In this document: piece after piece, positions 1-10,735 of the stretch
How positions within the stretch are numbered: position 1 is the stretch's first letter
Layout of the letters: each line of letters starts with the position of its first letter
Assembly: GCA_001662425.1 (NCBI GenBank)
Contig: BDDC01000598.1
Location: forward strand, 14,597 to 52,575
Length of the DNA: 37,979 nt
Source of the DNA: Chlamydomonas sphaeroides
Taxonomy: Eukaryota > Chlorophyta > Chlorophyceae > Chlamydomonadales > Chlamydomonadaceae
Direction of reading: 5' to 3'
Program-made: the position numbers and the translations under genes
Notes under the pieces: model-generated
What the model saw: only the letters and a program-made list of their open reading frames with translations
Told to the model about the DNA's origin: nothing
Database searches by the model: none

Positions 1-42
1 TGCCACTCAACCTCCCCTCCCCGCCCCCCCCCTTCGCCCCAC

Positions 43-3000
43 CTGCTCGCCCACCAGGTGCACCGCCTTGACCTGTGGCAGCGAGGGGGCGGGTGCGCAG
101 GTGGGAGGGCACGTGAGGCCATGCACGATGCATGATGGCATTGATGGGATATCATTTTGAGGCCATGGATGCGCTACATAGATTCACTGCAAGATGCGAG
201 GGCAGCATGCCCCATGCCCTAGCCGCGCTGCCCCGCGGCCCCACCTGCTCCAGCGAGTTGAGCTTCTGCTCCTTGGCGGTGGCCGTGAGCGCCGCCAGCA
301 CCGCCGCCGCCGCCTCGGGCGCCGCCAGCAGCGCCTTGAAGTCGTCCGCCGGCAGCGAGGGCGCGGCGGAGGCGGCCCAGGCCTTGAGGCCCTTCTCGCT
401 GGGCACCACCACGCCCACCAGGCACGACTGCATCGAGTCGCCGTACACCCACACCTGGGGGCGGGCGGGCCAGGAGGGGGTTGCGCGGGGGGAGGCGGCG
501 TCAAAGAAGGCTGCTGGGGTGATGGCGTCACGTCCCCACTTTTGGCGTAGCCCTGGAGCGTGTTCAATCATTGACCTGTCTGCAGACCATGGGCCACGGT
601 CACACTTGTCCCGGCCACGCCCCGAGCGCCGAACCCTCGCACCACCGCAGGGAGCATGGCCGGCGTACAACGGCGCACGACGCCCGACGACCAACCTTAT
701 CCGCCATTGGAGCCCGCCTCTCACCCTGCCTTGCAACCCTTGCCACGCCCTTGCATCCCGCCTAACCCCTGTCCCCCTACGGCCCCCTCCCCCTTCCCTC
801 CCCCTCCCCACCTGCTCCACCATGGGACATGACTCCCGTCGTCCTGGCCCCAACCCAACCCTGGCCCCTTCCCTTTCCCCCGACACCCACCTGCTCCACC
901 ATGGGGCACGACTTGTACGCGTTCTCCACCTTCTCCACTGCAATGTACTCGCCTGCGAGCGGCGAGCGGGGAGAGGGCATAAGAAAGGTCGGCAATTGGT
1001 GGCACAGCGAGTCACAGCGGGCCACACAGCCCCACATCCGATTCGCGTCATGTCGTGTCGCGCCATGCCCCAACCCCTGTCGCGGCCCCCCCCGGCGGCC
1101 GCACCCTGGTTGAGCTTGAAGATGTTCTTCTTGCGGTCGATGATGCGCAGGCTGCCGTCAGCCACCAGCTCGCCGATGTCGCCCGTGTGGAAGAAGCCGT
1201 CGGCGTCTGACAGGGGGCGGCGGGGCGAGACGCAGGGCGGTGCTTGGGCGGGGGCGTTGGGGGTTGGGGTTTAGGCGGTGGTGTACGTCCAGGGCGATGC
1301 CATAGCAGGGCCGATTCGGGCCCTTTCCCCCCGGCCCAACACGGGGCACGACAGCAGCAAGCTCCATTAGCAAACACCCTACCCCACGCCACGCCACGCC
1401 AATCCCTCGCTCACCCATGGCCTCGCGCGTCAGCTCCTCCTGCTTGTAGTAGCCCGCGAACAGCGCCGGCCCCCGGATGCAGACCTCGCCCCTGGGAGGG
1501 CGGCCCTCGGGGCTGTAGCCCAGCTCGGGGCAGGCCTCGAGGCGCAGCTCGGTGCAGGCCATGGGCGCGCCCACGGTGCTCAGGTGGTGCCACGAGTCGG
1601 GCACCGCGATGAAGGAGGCGGCGCAGGACTCGGTCAGGCCGTAGCCCTGGCGGGTGAACGAGCAGGGGAGGGGGAGGGAAGGGGGAAGGGGAGGGGAGGG
1701 TGGATCATGTGGAGCATAGAGGGTCGCGGCCAGCAGGCCACGCACGCGCCACGCATTGCTGGGTGGGTGGGAGCAGGGCGGCGCCGCGGCGCGCAGAAAG
1801 GTTGGGCAGCAGCATCTCCCCGCCGCCGCACCTGCACGGCCCCTGCAACTTCCCCACCGCTACCCCACCTGCACGAAGGGCGCTCCCATGGCCACGCGCA
1901 GGAAGGACTCGATGGGCGCGGAGAGGGGCGCGCCGCCGCTGACCTGCGGCGTGGGGCCGGGCGGGGGAGGGACGGGACGGGGGACGGGGCGCAGGGAGGG
2001 AGGGCTCAGCTGGAGCCAAGGCGCGAGCACGGGCGGGCGCGGGTCGGCCGCGATGGCTACGGCGGTTGCGGTTGCGGTCCAGGTGATGCAGATGTCGCGC
2101 ATCCCGGTCAACCGCACCAGCACGCGCACGCGGCCGCCCAGGCGCTGCTTGATCTTGTTGAACACCAGCAGGTCGGAGATTGGGGAGGCCTGGGCGAAGG
2201 GGAAAAGAGGGGCAGGAGGCGGGGCGGGGCGGTGTCGGGTGCCACAAAGAGGAGGCGGTTGGTGAGGGTGTGAGGGCTTGTGCTGGTCGCCCTGGGCGGG
2301 CGGCCCGCGCCAGCACGCGCGCTCTGGGTCCACAGCAGGGCACCAGCGTGCCCCGTGCGCGCAGGTGCAGGGGTAGCGCACCCAGCAGGCGCCGCACCTG
2401 GTCCTGGCGGTAGCCCAGCTTCATGTAGTACTCCTTGCGGGCGTAGGCCCAGTTGAAGATGAGGCGCGACAGGAAGCCGCCGTGCGCCACCTGGGGGGCG
2501 AGGGGGAAGGCGTGGCAGGAGGCAGGGGGCAGGGCAATCGGAGGCGTATGCAGGGCTGGTGGGCGCGCTGGCTATCAAGCCTGCTAGGCTCAGGGGACAG
2601 GAAGACGCGCTGTCTTGTTTCCTAGGCCAGCCCACCTTGTCGCGGATGCCGTTGTAGACGCGCTCAAAGACGCGCGGCACGCCCACAAAAAGCGTGGGCT
2701 TGAGCGCCGCTACATCGTCCATCAGCTTCCTGATGTCGCCCTGGGGGTTGGGGGATTGGGAGGGAGTTGAGAGGGCGGGTTCGTGGCATCTACCCCTGCC
2801 CGCCCATGGGGCCCCTTTCCTGTGCCAGCCGGGCAGCCGGGAGCTCCCGCCCGGAGGCCTGGGCCCAAGCTCGCTCGCCTGCCAGTACATGAATGATAAG
2901 CACGTAGTACAACAACACCAGGAACACACCTGCCAGTAGCCGATGCAGCCGCCCACGTGCACCATCAGCTCCTCCACCACCCTGCAGAGGCGTGGGGGAC

Positions 3001-5571
3001 ATGGGAGTGGGGGAGGGGGGTCGCAGGCCGCCCCATGGCGTGCCGGCAGCTGCGCGCCACAGCTGCCATGGCCCTGTAGCGCGCTCTCTGCAGTACGGCA
3101 GTACGGCAGACAGGCAGGCGCCCTTGCCAGCGCGGAGCAGGCCCCCCTGGCCTGCCCGCCCCCTGGCCCGCCTGCTCACCGGTCGAAGATGTGCGCGAGC
3201 GGCAGGTAGGAGAGGTAGGAGTCGCTGGGCCCCATCTTCTCGCGGCAGTGCTCAAGGAAGGCCTTGATGGAGGCGATCATGGACACCACCGCCGAGTGCG
3301 GCATCATGACGCCCTTGGGGTCGCCCGTGGTGCCTGGCAGCGTCAACCAGAGGGGCAGGGGCGGGGGGCGACGCAGAATGGCACTCGTGGTATGGATGGA
3401 TGGAGGCCGGCGGCATGCAGGCCGATGCACGCGGATGCTGCATGGCTCAGCTGCACCGCAATGCAGCAGCGCCACTGGCTGGCGTGGAGGGCATAGGGGC
3501 TGCAATGCACACTGCCCCGCCCCGCCCCACGCACCCGAGGTGTACATGATGGTGCACAGGTCGCTGGGCCCCGGCTTGACCGGCACCGCCTCCTGCTGCC
3601 GGCCCAGCCCCAGCAGCTCCTCCCACGACTGCACCTTGACGCCCAGGCCGCGCAGCGACTTGGGGGAGGGGAGGGGCGAGAGGAGGGAGGGCGGAGGGCG
3701 GAGGGAGCGTGGGGCCGGGGAGTGCCAACGTATGTGTGGCGGGGGTGAGATGGGGCCGCAGCACGCCCCCAGGCGGGCCCACGACGGCACGACGCCCGCT
3801 GTGACTCGCGCCCTGCGCCCCAGCCCACATCAGCGCCCGCCGCTGCACCTGCACCGCCGCCCCGGGCGCAACCTCCCGGCCAAGCTAGGCCACGCCTCGT
3901 CACAGGCATGCTGGCATATGGGGCTCGCCACGCACAGCAAGCCAGCTCCCGTTCCGCCCCCCACACACACCTCCCGGGTCAGGCTGGGCTGCGCTTCCGC
4001 ACAGGTGCATTTAACCGCATTCCCTTCGCGCACGGCCGGCGCGCCACTCTACCCGGGGCGTGCTGTGCCGCGTGTGGGGTTCTGTTCTACCTAACACTGG
4101 AACACACCGGGCTTCGCTACCCACACGGGTGCTTCGGTCCCAAAAGTTGGACACACACACGCACACACACACACGCGCGCACCTGCAACGCCGCCTCGGG
4201 CGCGGGCCCGCCCCAGTAGACTACGCCCAGGTCCGCCGCCTGGCGCACCGCCTCGTTGGCCAGGGCCTTGGCCAGCACGGGCAGCTTGGAGGCGCTGGCC
4301 ACAACCAGGCGGCTGGGGGGAAAGGGGGGGGCGGGAGGGAAGGTAGTGGTGGGGTGGTGGTGCAGAGGCGGCAGGGCGCTGGGCGGCCGTGTCCCTCCCC
4401 CGCCCCCCACACCTCGACGTGCCGCGTGCGTGTTACTCTGTTACATTCCCGCACAAACATACGCACGCTCCTCCCACACTTTCCCACACAAACACACGCA
4501 CGCTCCAAGACACACACACCTGCCGCTGTGCTTGACGATGAATTCCACCGAGGTGTCGCCCAGGGTCTCGTAGAGGGGCACGCACACCAGCGACATGCGG
4601 TTCAGGCCCTGGGGAGGGGAGCGGGGGAATGGTCGCAGGGGGGAAGGGGGGGCGCGAGGGGGTGAGGAGTGGCGGCGGGAGCCACGCGGCGAGCCCTCCC
4701 TTCCCGCAACCCCGGCCGGATCAGGACCCCCGACCCATGCCCTCCATCCTGATCCTCCGCCTGCATCCCTCCCTCCCTTCATATCCCCATGGCCTCGTGC
4801 CTTAGCCTTGGGTCAGCATGCCAACGCGGCCGCCCTCCTCCCCCCCGCCCACAGCACGCGCACACGCTCCTCCCCCTCCAACACCCCCGCCCCCGCTTCC
4901 CCCTCCACTGCCCCCCCGCCACACCTGCATGGCCATCATCCACTGCCGGCAGTTGGCGCCAAGCACGCCCACGCGGTCGCCCCGCTTGAGCCCCAGCCGG
5001 GCGTAGGCGCTGCCCACCACCGCCACTGCCTCCTCCACCTCGCGGAAGCTGAGGAAGGAGAAGGGGCCCGCGGAGCCGCCCTCGCCCGCCTCGCGCTGGC
5101 CCAGGCAGGGGCAGTCGGCGTACAGGCGGCAGCTCTTCCTGCGAGGGCGCGGGGTGAGGCGAAGGGGGAGAGAGGGGGAGGAGGGGGAGGAGGGGTCAGG
5201 AAGGTGTGGGCTCGTGGGTGCCCGGGGGTGCGGCAAAAGTTGCGCATGTGCGGCGGGAGCAGCTTGGCGGGTGGGCGGCGCGGGTCGTGAGGGAGGGGAG
5301 GGAGGCGGGTCGGGGGATGGCGTGAGGGAGGGAAATCGGCCAAGGTGCGCGAAGGTGACAGCGGGCACGGTAACGCATCGTTGGCACGGGGCCCAGCGCG
5401 CCTAGGCAAGCCCACGCACTCGAAGAGGTCCCAGCAGGTCTCAATGCCATCCAACGAGGGCCACTCCTTCGCGTGAAACGCCGGGCGCCAAACAGGGCTG
5501 CATGCAGGGCGCCCATCGCTAGCTGGGCGCGCGGGCTCGACCTCGGTCAGCAGCGGGAACGAAGATGGCAT
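43..5571 (-). CDS. LACS: Long-chain acyl-CoA synthetase (AMP-forming), 3' truncated by window edge
   Basis: Activates free fatty acids to acyl-CoA through an acyl-AMP intermediate, feeding membrane lipid and triacylglycerol synthesis or beta-oxidation. Sixteen phase-consistent exons (complement): 5416-5571, 4925-5134, 4520-4608, 4183-4312, 3535-3658, 3180-3333, 2981-2930, 2636-2740, 2398-2490, 2118-2189, 1869-1943, 1415-1646, 1105-1206, 891-952, 245-454 and 43-72, giving 632 codons; family members are about 650-670 aa, so only the last few tens of residues are missing. The AMP-binding signature lies near residues 230-244 (IMYTSGTTGDPKG), the adenylate motif GYGLTES at 421-427, HTGD at 504-507 and the hinge/fatty-acyl motif DRKKNIFKL at 521-529. 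The start is the first ATG of the N-terminal block MPSSFPLLTEVEP, which resembles algal LACS proteins. No transit peptide or membrane anchor is evident in the part seen, so ER or peroxisome location is open. Family assignment is firm; the subtype is not. Confidence 0.93.
807..905 (-). repeat. Duplicated 20-bp exon-14/donor segment in LACS intron 14
   Basis: The plus-strand 20-mer cccacctgctccaccatggg occurs at 886-905 (end of LACS exon 14 plus its splice donor) and again at 807-826, inside the following intron. The copy keeps the reading SCPMVEQ followed by a GTGGGG donor, with third-position differences just beyond the 20-mer. As a spliced exon from the nearest upstream AG the copy would be 32 nt, which breaks the frame, so it is not a likely cassette. 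Confidence 0.8.
4061..4112 (+). repeat. Dispersed intronic repeat, copy A
   Basis: About 45-50 bp, containing GTGCCGCGTGTGGGGTTC, then TGTTCTAC and an ACACTG block. It is closely similar, in reverse orientation, to 13531-13579 and 12376-12420. It lies in LACS intron 4, antisense to that gene. It is probably a relic of a short mobile or replicating element; no terminal inverted repeats were seen. Confidence 0.6.
4151..4176. repeat. (AC)n microsatellite in LACS intron 4
   Basis: A run of alternating AC with single G interruptions, just upstream on the plus strand of the exon 4 donor at 4182. A second AC-rich run is at about 4498-4519 in intron 3, beside the exon 3 donor. Confidence 0.85.
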
Positions 5572-5883
5572 GTTGGCTGATGCGATAGAGTTATGGAAAC
5601 CTGGGGAGTAAACAGTCGGGGGGATGACCTTGTGACGGAAGCACGTCAGATGGTTCCTTTGACTCCTAATACCGTCGGAGTGGCAGTCAGGAGTTGGGTG
5701 ACGCCTGCTGCTGGGACTGCTGATCGTCGCCTTTGGCGCCTTCCGCATGGGTCGTCCGTACTACGACGAGCAGCTACCAACCTGCCGAGCATAAGCAGTA
5801 GGTGAGCTTACTGGAAGGCCCCAAGCAACCAACCGTTGGCCTCAGCACTTGCAGTAGAGGCGAAACGACGAACGCGTGGCCGC
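5572..5883. promoter_or_regulatory. Divergent intergenic region between LACS and ITPK
   Basis: This 312-bp stretch separates the LACS start (minus, 5571) from the ITPK start (plus, 5884), so it must hold both 5' UTRs and the core promoters, unless an undetected 5' exon lies elsewhere. It is less GC-rich than the flanking coding DNA. No convincing TATA box or known element was identified. Confidence 0.6.
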
Positions 5884-8800
5884 ATGGCTATGTTCATCCG
5901 AGGTCTGCTGCTCGATGCGCGGCTTGTTGACGGTGAGAGTTCTACTATTTGCCTTAGTCAGACCACGTTTTTCTTCCTTCCAAGATATGCTGACATCAGG
6001 GCACACTCCACGCCCCATGTTCCCGTTCCCGCCCCTCGACCCCGCATGACTGTCAGCTTGCCCCGCGCTGCGCGAGCAGCTGCAGCTGCTGCGGCTGGGT
6101 GGGCTGCAGCTAGCCGTCCTCAAAGATGTAAGCCAGGTTCTTCAGCGCGGGTGCGGCTGCCCCAGGACCCCGCATCCGTGCCACCAACGTTCAACCAACA
6201 CCCCACCCTTTGCTGCGCAGGGCGCCGGCACGCAGGCGGGGCCCCATGACTCCCCGCACATGGAGGGGGTCCACGTACTCAACCAAGCGTCTGATGCCGC
6301 CGCCGAAGGTTGATGACATGGCCCAGGAACCACGCCGCCGGCCCCAAACGCCCCGACCGTGCCCAAGCTGCTAGCGCGTTGGCTCGGCTCGGTTTTGCTC
6401 GCTGATGTAGCACATACGCCCAGCCCGCTTCGTGACGTGTGCTGTTGCGAAACCTTCTGTAGGTGAGGAAGCTGTAGGTGCCGCCGCCGAGGCTGCCGCG
6501 GCGCTCTGGGCTGGCGAGGCGGGCGTGGCGTGGCCGGGTGAAGTGGTCGTTCTGGCGCCCAGCGGCGGAGCGGCCGGAGCCAAGGAGGGCGGCGGCGCGG
6601 CCGCGGCGCTGCGCCGCCGGCTGCTGAGCCGTACCGCCGCCTCTAAGTTGCAGCCGCCGGCCAAGCGGCAGCGCCTGGAGCCGGGCGAGGCCGAGGCCGC
6701 TGGCGAGGGCGGCGCTGGCGAGGCGGCGGCCCGTGCCGGGGAGCACGGCGAGGAGCTGGCGGAGTTTTGCGATGAGGTGCGGCCGCGGCCTTGAGGTGGA
6801 GGGGATGGCCAAGTGCCCTTCCGGTTGCAGGCGGCTGCTCGCCCCTGAGCCCGCACTGGTGCCGGATGCAGCCCCACTGCACTCCGGTCCGTGCCAGCCG
6901 CCACACCCTGCCCCCCTGCCCCCCGGTCCCGGCCCCCGGCAGTCTGCCCCCTGGCCCCGGCTGCGCCTGGCCCTGGCGCACACTAACCTGGCGCGAGCCA
7001 CCGCCGCCGCGGCCGTCGCGGAGGCCGCCGGCCAAGAGGAGCAGGGCTCGGCCCCGCCGGGCGGCGCCGGCTGGCGGGGCCCGGCGCTGGTGGTGGTGGG
7101 GTACGCCGTGAAGGCGTCGCGGGAGCGGGACCTGGCCAAGGAGGGGCTGCTGGGGCTGGTGCCGCAGGTGGGGCGGCGGCCCACACGTGCGCAGCGCCCG
7201 GGCGGGTGCGGGGTGGGCGCATGGGTGGTGGTATGGTACGGAGGTGGGGCGGGCAGGCGAGGCTGCGGCGCTTGGTCGAGATGACCGGAGGGCCAGCGCC
7301 CCGAGCGTCACAGGCAGGAGACCGGCAGCCACCTGCCCGGTGCCTGGCGACTTCCTATTTGCCCGCACCCAGTGCCTGCCTACCCCTCACCCCACGTCAC
7401 GCCACCGCACCCCACCCCCACAGAACGGTGTGGTGTTTGCGCCGCTGGACCTGTCCTCGCCCCTGGCCTCCCAGCTGCCCTTCCACGGCCTGCTGCACAA
7501 GGCCTCGGACGAGCTGGAGATGGCCCCCGCGGAGCCGGGGCGCTCGGCAGCCGGGCCTGGGGACGTGCGCTCCGAGGGCCAGGGCCCGCTGGTGCCTCGC
7601 TTCGGACCCCGGGTGCGCTCCATGGCGACCTTTGCGGCGGAGCACCCGGGCGTGAGCGTGGTGGACCCCCTGGAGGCCACCGCCAAGGTGGGGTGCTGCG
7701 CGGGCGGCAGCTGGGCATGTGTGTGTTCAGTTTGGTGTGAAAGAGTGCCACGTGTGAAGTTTGAAGGAAAGTGATGGAGCACCGGTAACACGCACGCGGC
7801 ACTTCGAGGGGGTGGTGACGCGTCGGTCGCGCGTGACAGGCACGGCCAACGCGTGTGTGATGTGTCTTGGTGCCAGGTGTGCAAGTAGTGGGGCTGAATG
7901 TGGGTCTGGGGGCAGAGCTCGGGCGCGCGCACGCGCGCGCTGGGCCCGCGCCGCATGCCCGCATGCCGCAGCAGGAGGCGAACCCACGCGATCGTTGGCA
8001 CCTCTGCCCCGCCACCGGCAGGTGATCAACCGTGTGGAGCTGGCGGCGGTGTGCGCGTCGCTGGCGGTCCTGGACGCCGGCCCGGGCGTGACCGTGAGGG
8101 CGCCGCGCAGTGTGACGCTGGCGGCCTTCTCGCAGGAGGCCGTGGACGAGGCGCTGGCCCGGCTGGGTGCGTGACATGCCGCGCCGTGGCGTTACGTGCC
8201 GTGGCGTGGCGTGACGTGACGTGACGTGACGTGACGTGACGTGACGTGGCGTGACGTGCCGTGCCGTGACGTGACGTGCCGTGTCGAGGCGTGCTGTGCC
8301 CAACCCCAGCTCGCACCAAACTGCGCCGCCCTGCCCATGCGCCCATGCCCCTGCAACGGGACCTCTCGCCGCGCCCGTGCCTCCCCCTCCCGTTCCTGGC
8401 CTCCGTGCGCATGCTCGCCCCCCCGCTGACCCCTCGCCCCCCCGCTGACCCCTCGCCCCCCTTCCCAATCCCCGCAGGCTGCCCGCCGCCCTTCATCGTC
8501 AAGCCGGTGGTGGCCTGCGGCACCCCGGACTCGCACGCCATGGCGCTCGCGCTCACCGCCGCCGCGCTGCCGGGGCTGGCGCTGCCGCTGCCGGCGGTGG
8601 TGCAGGAGTTCGTCAACCACGACGCCGCCATCTACAAGGTCTACGTGGCGGGCGACAAGGTGCGGGCGCCGGCGGCGCCTCACCGTGCGCGCGCATGTCA
8701 GCGCCGCGCTGGCTGTGGAACACGTGGGCTACGATGCGGAGGGAGTGTGCGTGCACTTGGGGAACGTCTTGGCCTGCAACATCCAGCCCCGCCCCGCCCC

Positions 8801-9304
8801 CAGGTGTTCCACACGGTGCGGCCCTCCATCCCCAACATGCCCGCCTCCGAGGCCGAGGCGCTGGCGCTGGCCCCCAGCGGCGCCATCAGCTTTGACAGCC
8901 TCAAGAGCCTGCCCACGAAGCTGCCGGGGCACACGGAGGCCTCTGCGGGCCCAGCGGCCCCGGCGGCCCCCGGGCAGGCCGCGCTGGAGGCCATTGCGGG
9001 CCACCTGCGGGGGGCTCTGGGGCTGTCGTTGTTTGGCTTCGACGTCGTCGTCGCGTCGCGGCCGGGCAGCGGAGCCGGCGGCGGCGCCTCGCAGGCGGCG
9101 GCTGCGGAGCGCGAGGCCCTGGGCTCAGCTGAGGGCGCGGGGCAGGGGCCGGCAGGGCAGGGCGCGGAGGGCCAGGAGCTGGTGGTGGTGGACGTCAACT
9201 ACTTTCCCAGCTACAAGGGGGCGCCCGGGGCGGCAGCGCTGTTCCGGGCGGCGGTGCGGGACACATACGAGCGGCAGCAGCGGGAGCGCGCGGGGCGGGG
9301 GTGA
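5884..9304 (+). CDS. ITPK: Inositol-tetrakisphosphate 1-kinase (ITPK4-like, ATP-grasp)
   Basis: Phosphorylates inositol tris/tetrakisphosphates in the cytosol, on the route to InsP6 and pyrophosphorylated inositols. Nine exons: 5884-5932, 6057-6127, 6221-6308, 6463-6776, 6943-7167, 7424-7687, 8022-8166, 8478-8659 and 8804-9304, giving 612 aa with phase kept at each junction. The layout follows plant ITPK4: an N-terminal pseudo-domain starting FIRGLLLDARLVD, a linker, then the ITPK fold. VVVGYAVKASRERDL lies near residues 235-249. The ATP-grasp block has FIVKPVVACG (Lys394), VVQEFVNHDAAIYKVY near 428-443, and the metal-binding VVVDVNYFPSYKG (Asp576, Asn578). The ATG at 5884 is the first in frame. 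Exon 4 is Ala/Gly-rich and its boundaries are the least certain (another acceptor at 6479 also keeps phase). A TGTAA signal follows 182 bp after the stop. Family assignment is strong; substrate preference cannot be read from sequence. Confidence 0.9.
8196..8285. repeat. (GTGAC)n pentanucleotide repeat in ITPK intron 7
   Basis: Seven perfect GTGAC units at 8211-8245, flanked by degenerate units (GTGCC, GTGGC) out to about 8196 and 8285. The array starts soon after the exon 7 donor at 8167. Each junction contains TGACG, the core of bZIP/CRE-type sites, but an intronic microsatellite is the simplest reading. Confidence 0.85.
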
Positions 9305-10735
9305 GGTGTGTGGCGTGGGAGTGGGCGTGAGGGGGTGGGGGCGGTGGCAGTGGGAGCGGGAGCAGGCGGGTGTTGGTGTGGACGGGACTGTGCCTGGAGC
9401 GCTATGTGCCGATGCGGCGCGCGCTTGGACAGCGTGTCGCGCGTGCGTGCGTGTGGGTGCCAACATAGTGCTACATATAGACTACTGTAAGATATCATAG
9501 GTGATTGAGCTCTGCGACAGTTGGAGGCGTGTGGTGGGTGGACCCTGGCGCGGGGCCGGAGGGACAGCAGGGGCCAGCGGGGTGGGGCAGCGAGCAAGCT
9601 CGTGCAGGCACTCGTGAGGTGCTGCGGTGCGCCCTGTGAAGCGCCAGCTGCTTCACATGCGTGCGCTCGCCTCCATGCGTGTGCTCAAGCCACAGTCCCA
9701 CATTTACGCATTCGAAGCTAATCACAACAAGCCTGTGACTCTGTGTCGACCAGCGTTGCACGAAGCCATGCGCCAGTTGCGGTGGTTCCTCCTGTGGGGC
9801 CGCCCTCGCGTGCAGCCCCCCCCCCCGCCGCACTCCGCCACAGCGCCACCGCGCAGCCCGCAGGGGGAAGGGGCCACGCCCGTACGTGCGCTGCTCCCTC
9901 CACCCATGCCCTCATGCGCCACAGAAACCACACCCGCACCCGCACCCGCAGTTCACGTCGAGGCACACCTCCACGTACATAAATGCAGCATAAAACACAC
10001 GGGTGCGCGCAGCTTCACGGCAAGGGCGCGCGGCCCCTCTTCCCCCGCCACACACGCCCCCCGCGGGCCCCTCGGCCCCCCTCCAGACAATGTCCAGACA
10101 ATGACTCACAATACATATGCATGACGAGTGGGCCGCACGTCGCGTTGTCGTACAGTACGGCACGATACGGTGAACGGTATTGTACGGCAGACCCAGGTGC
10201 GAGCGCCCCCGCGGTCGTCCCTTCAGTCTTGCGTCAGCGCTACAACCGCGGCCGCAGCGCCGTCTGTACGGCGGTCGTGGTCGTGGTGTGTCATAATCGA
10301 CATCCTATCGCCGCGTCCATCCATCCACCATGCTGGCAGCCCAAGGTGTGCGTTCCTCCCTGGCAGCCCCCTCCTTGGCGCTGCCGCTGTCGCTCACAGG
10401 GGCGAGCCCCCACAGGGGCTCGCGCATACCCACACCCCAGCGGCACGCGCAGCCGGCCCTGGCCCTATCCGAGCTCCCTGCGGTCTGTGTACGAGGTGTC
10501 TCCTTCGAGCAGCCAGGCATCGGAGCCCGGCGCAATCATGCGATGCCTCGAGTCAAACGGTCGAAGCCGCACACCTCGCCACGCGCTGACGCTGCGCTGT
10601 TCAGTATCGGTACCAGGCAGGCGGACGGCGCTGCTCGCGGTTCCTCGCGACGATGCCTCCATCAGAGAGCCTCCCACAGGGGGCCTCCCTCAGGGGGGCT
10701 CTCGGCCACTTCCGGCGATGCGAAGCGATGCCTGC
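9305..10735. other. Convergent 3' intergenic region (ITPK / 5'-nucleotidase)
   Basis: This 1.4-kb stretch lies between the stop codons of two convergent genes and should hold both 3' UTRs. It contains the TGTAA signal for ITPK and a GTACGGCA doublet (10155 and 10182). No TTACA (TGTAA on the minus strand) was seen for the 5'-nucleotidase gene. Open frames here have no recognisable protein features and I did not accept any. Confidence 0.6.
9486..9490 (+). terminator. TGTAA polyadenylation signal of ITPK
   Basis: TGTAA is the standard green-algal polyadenylation signal. This copy is 182 bp after the ITPK stop codon, in locally AT-richer sequence, as expected for a chlamydomonad 3' UTR end. Cleavage is expected some 10-15 nt downstream. 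Confidence 0.6.

Noticed and set aside
3264..4094. Long plus-strand frame (276 codons) opposite LACS
   Set aside because: It is the shadow of LACS exons 4-6 and introns in GC-rich DNA; the minus-strand reading matches a full acyl-CoA synthetase.
8196..8285. bZIP/CRE enhancer from repeated TGACG
   Set aside because: The sites arise from a pentanucleotide microsatellite inside an intron; no independent support for a regulatory role.
9305..10735. tRNA or other small RNA gene in the convergent intergenic region
   Set aside because: No cloverleaf with a T-loop GGTTCRA-type box was seen; the same negative result applies to the other intergenic stretches.
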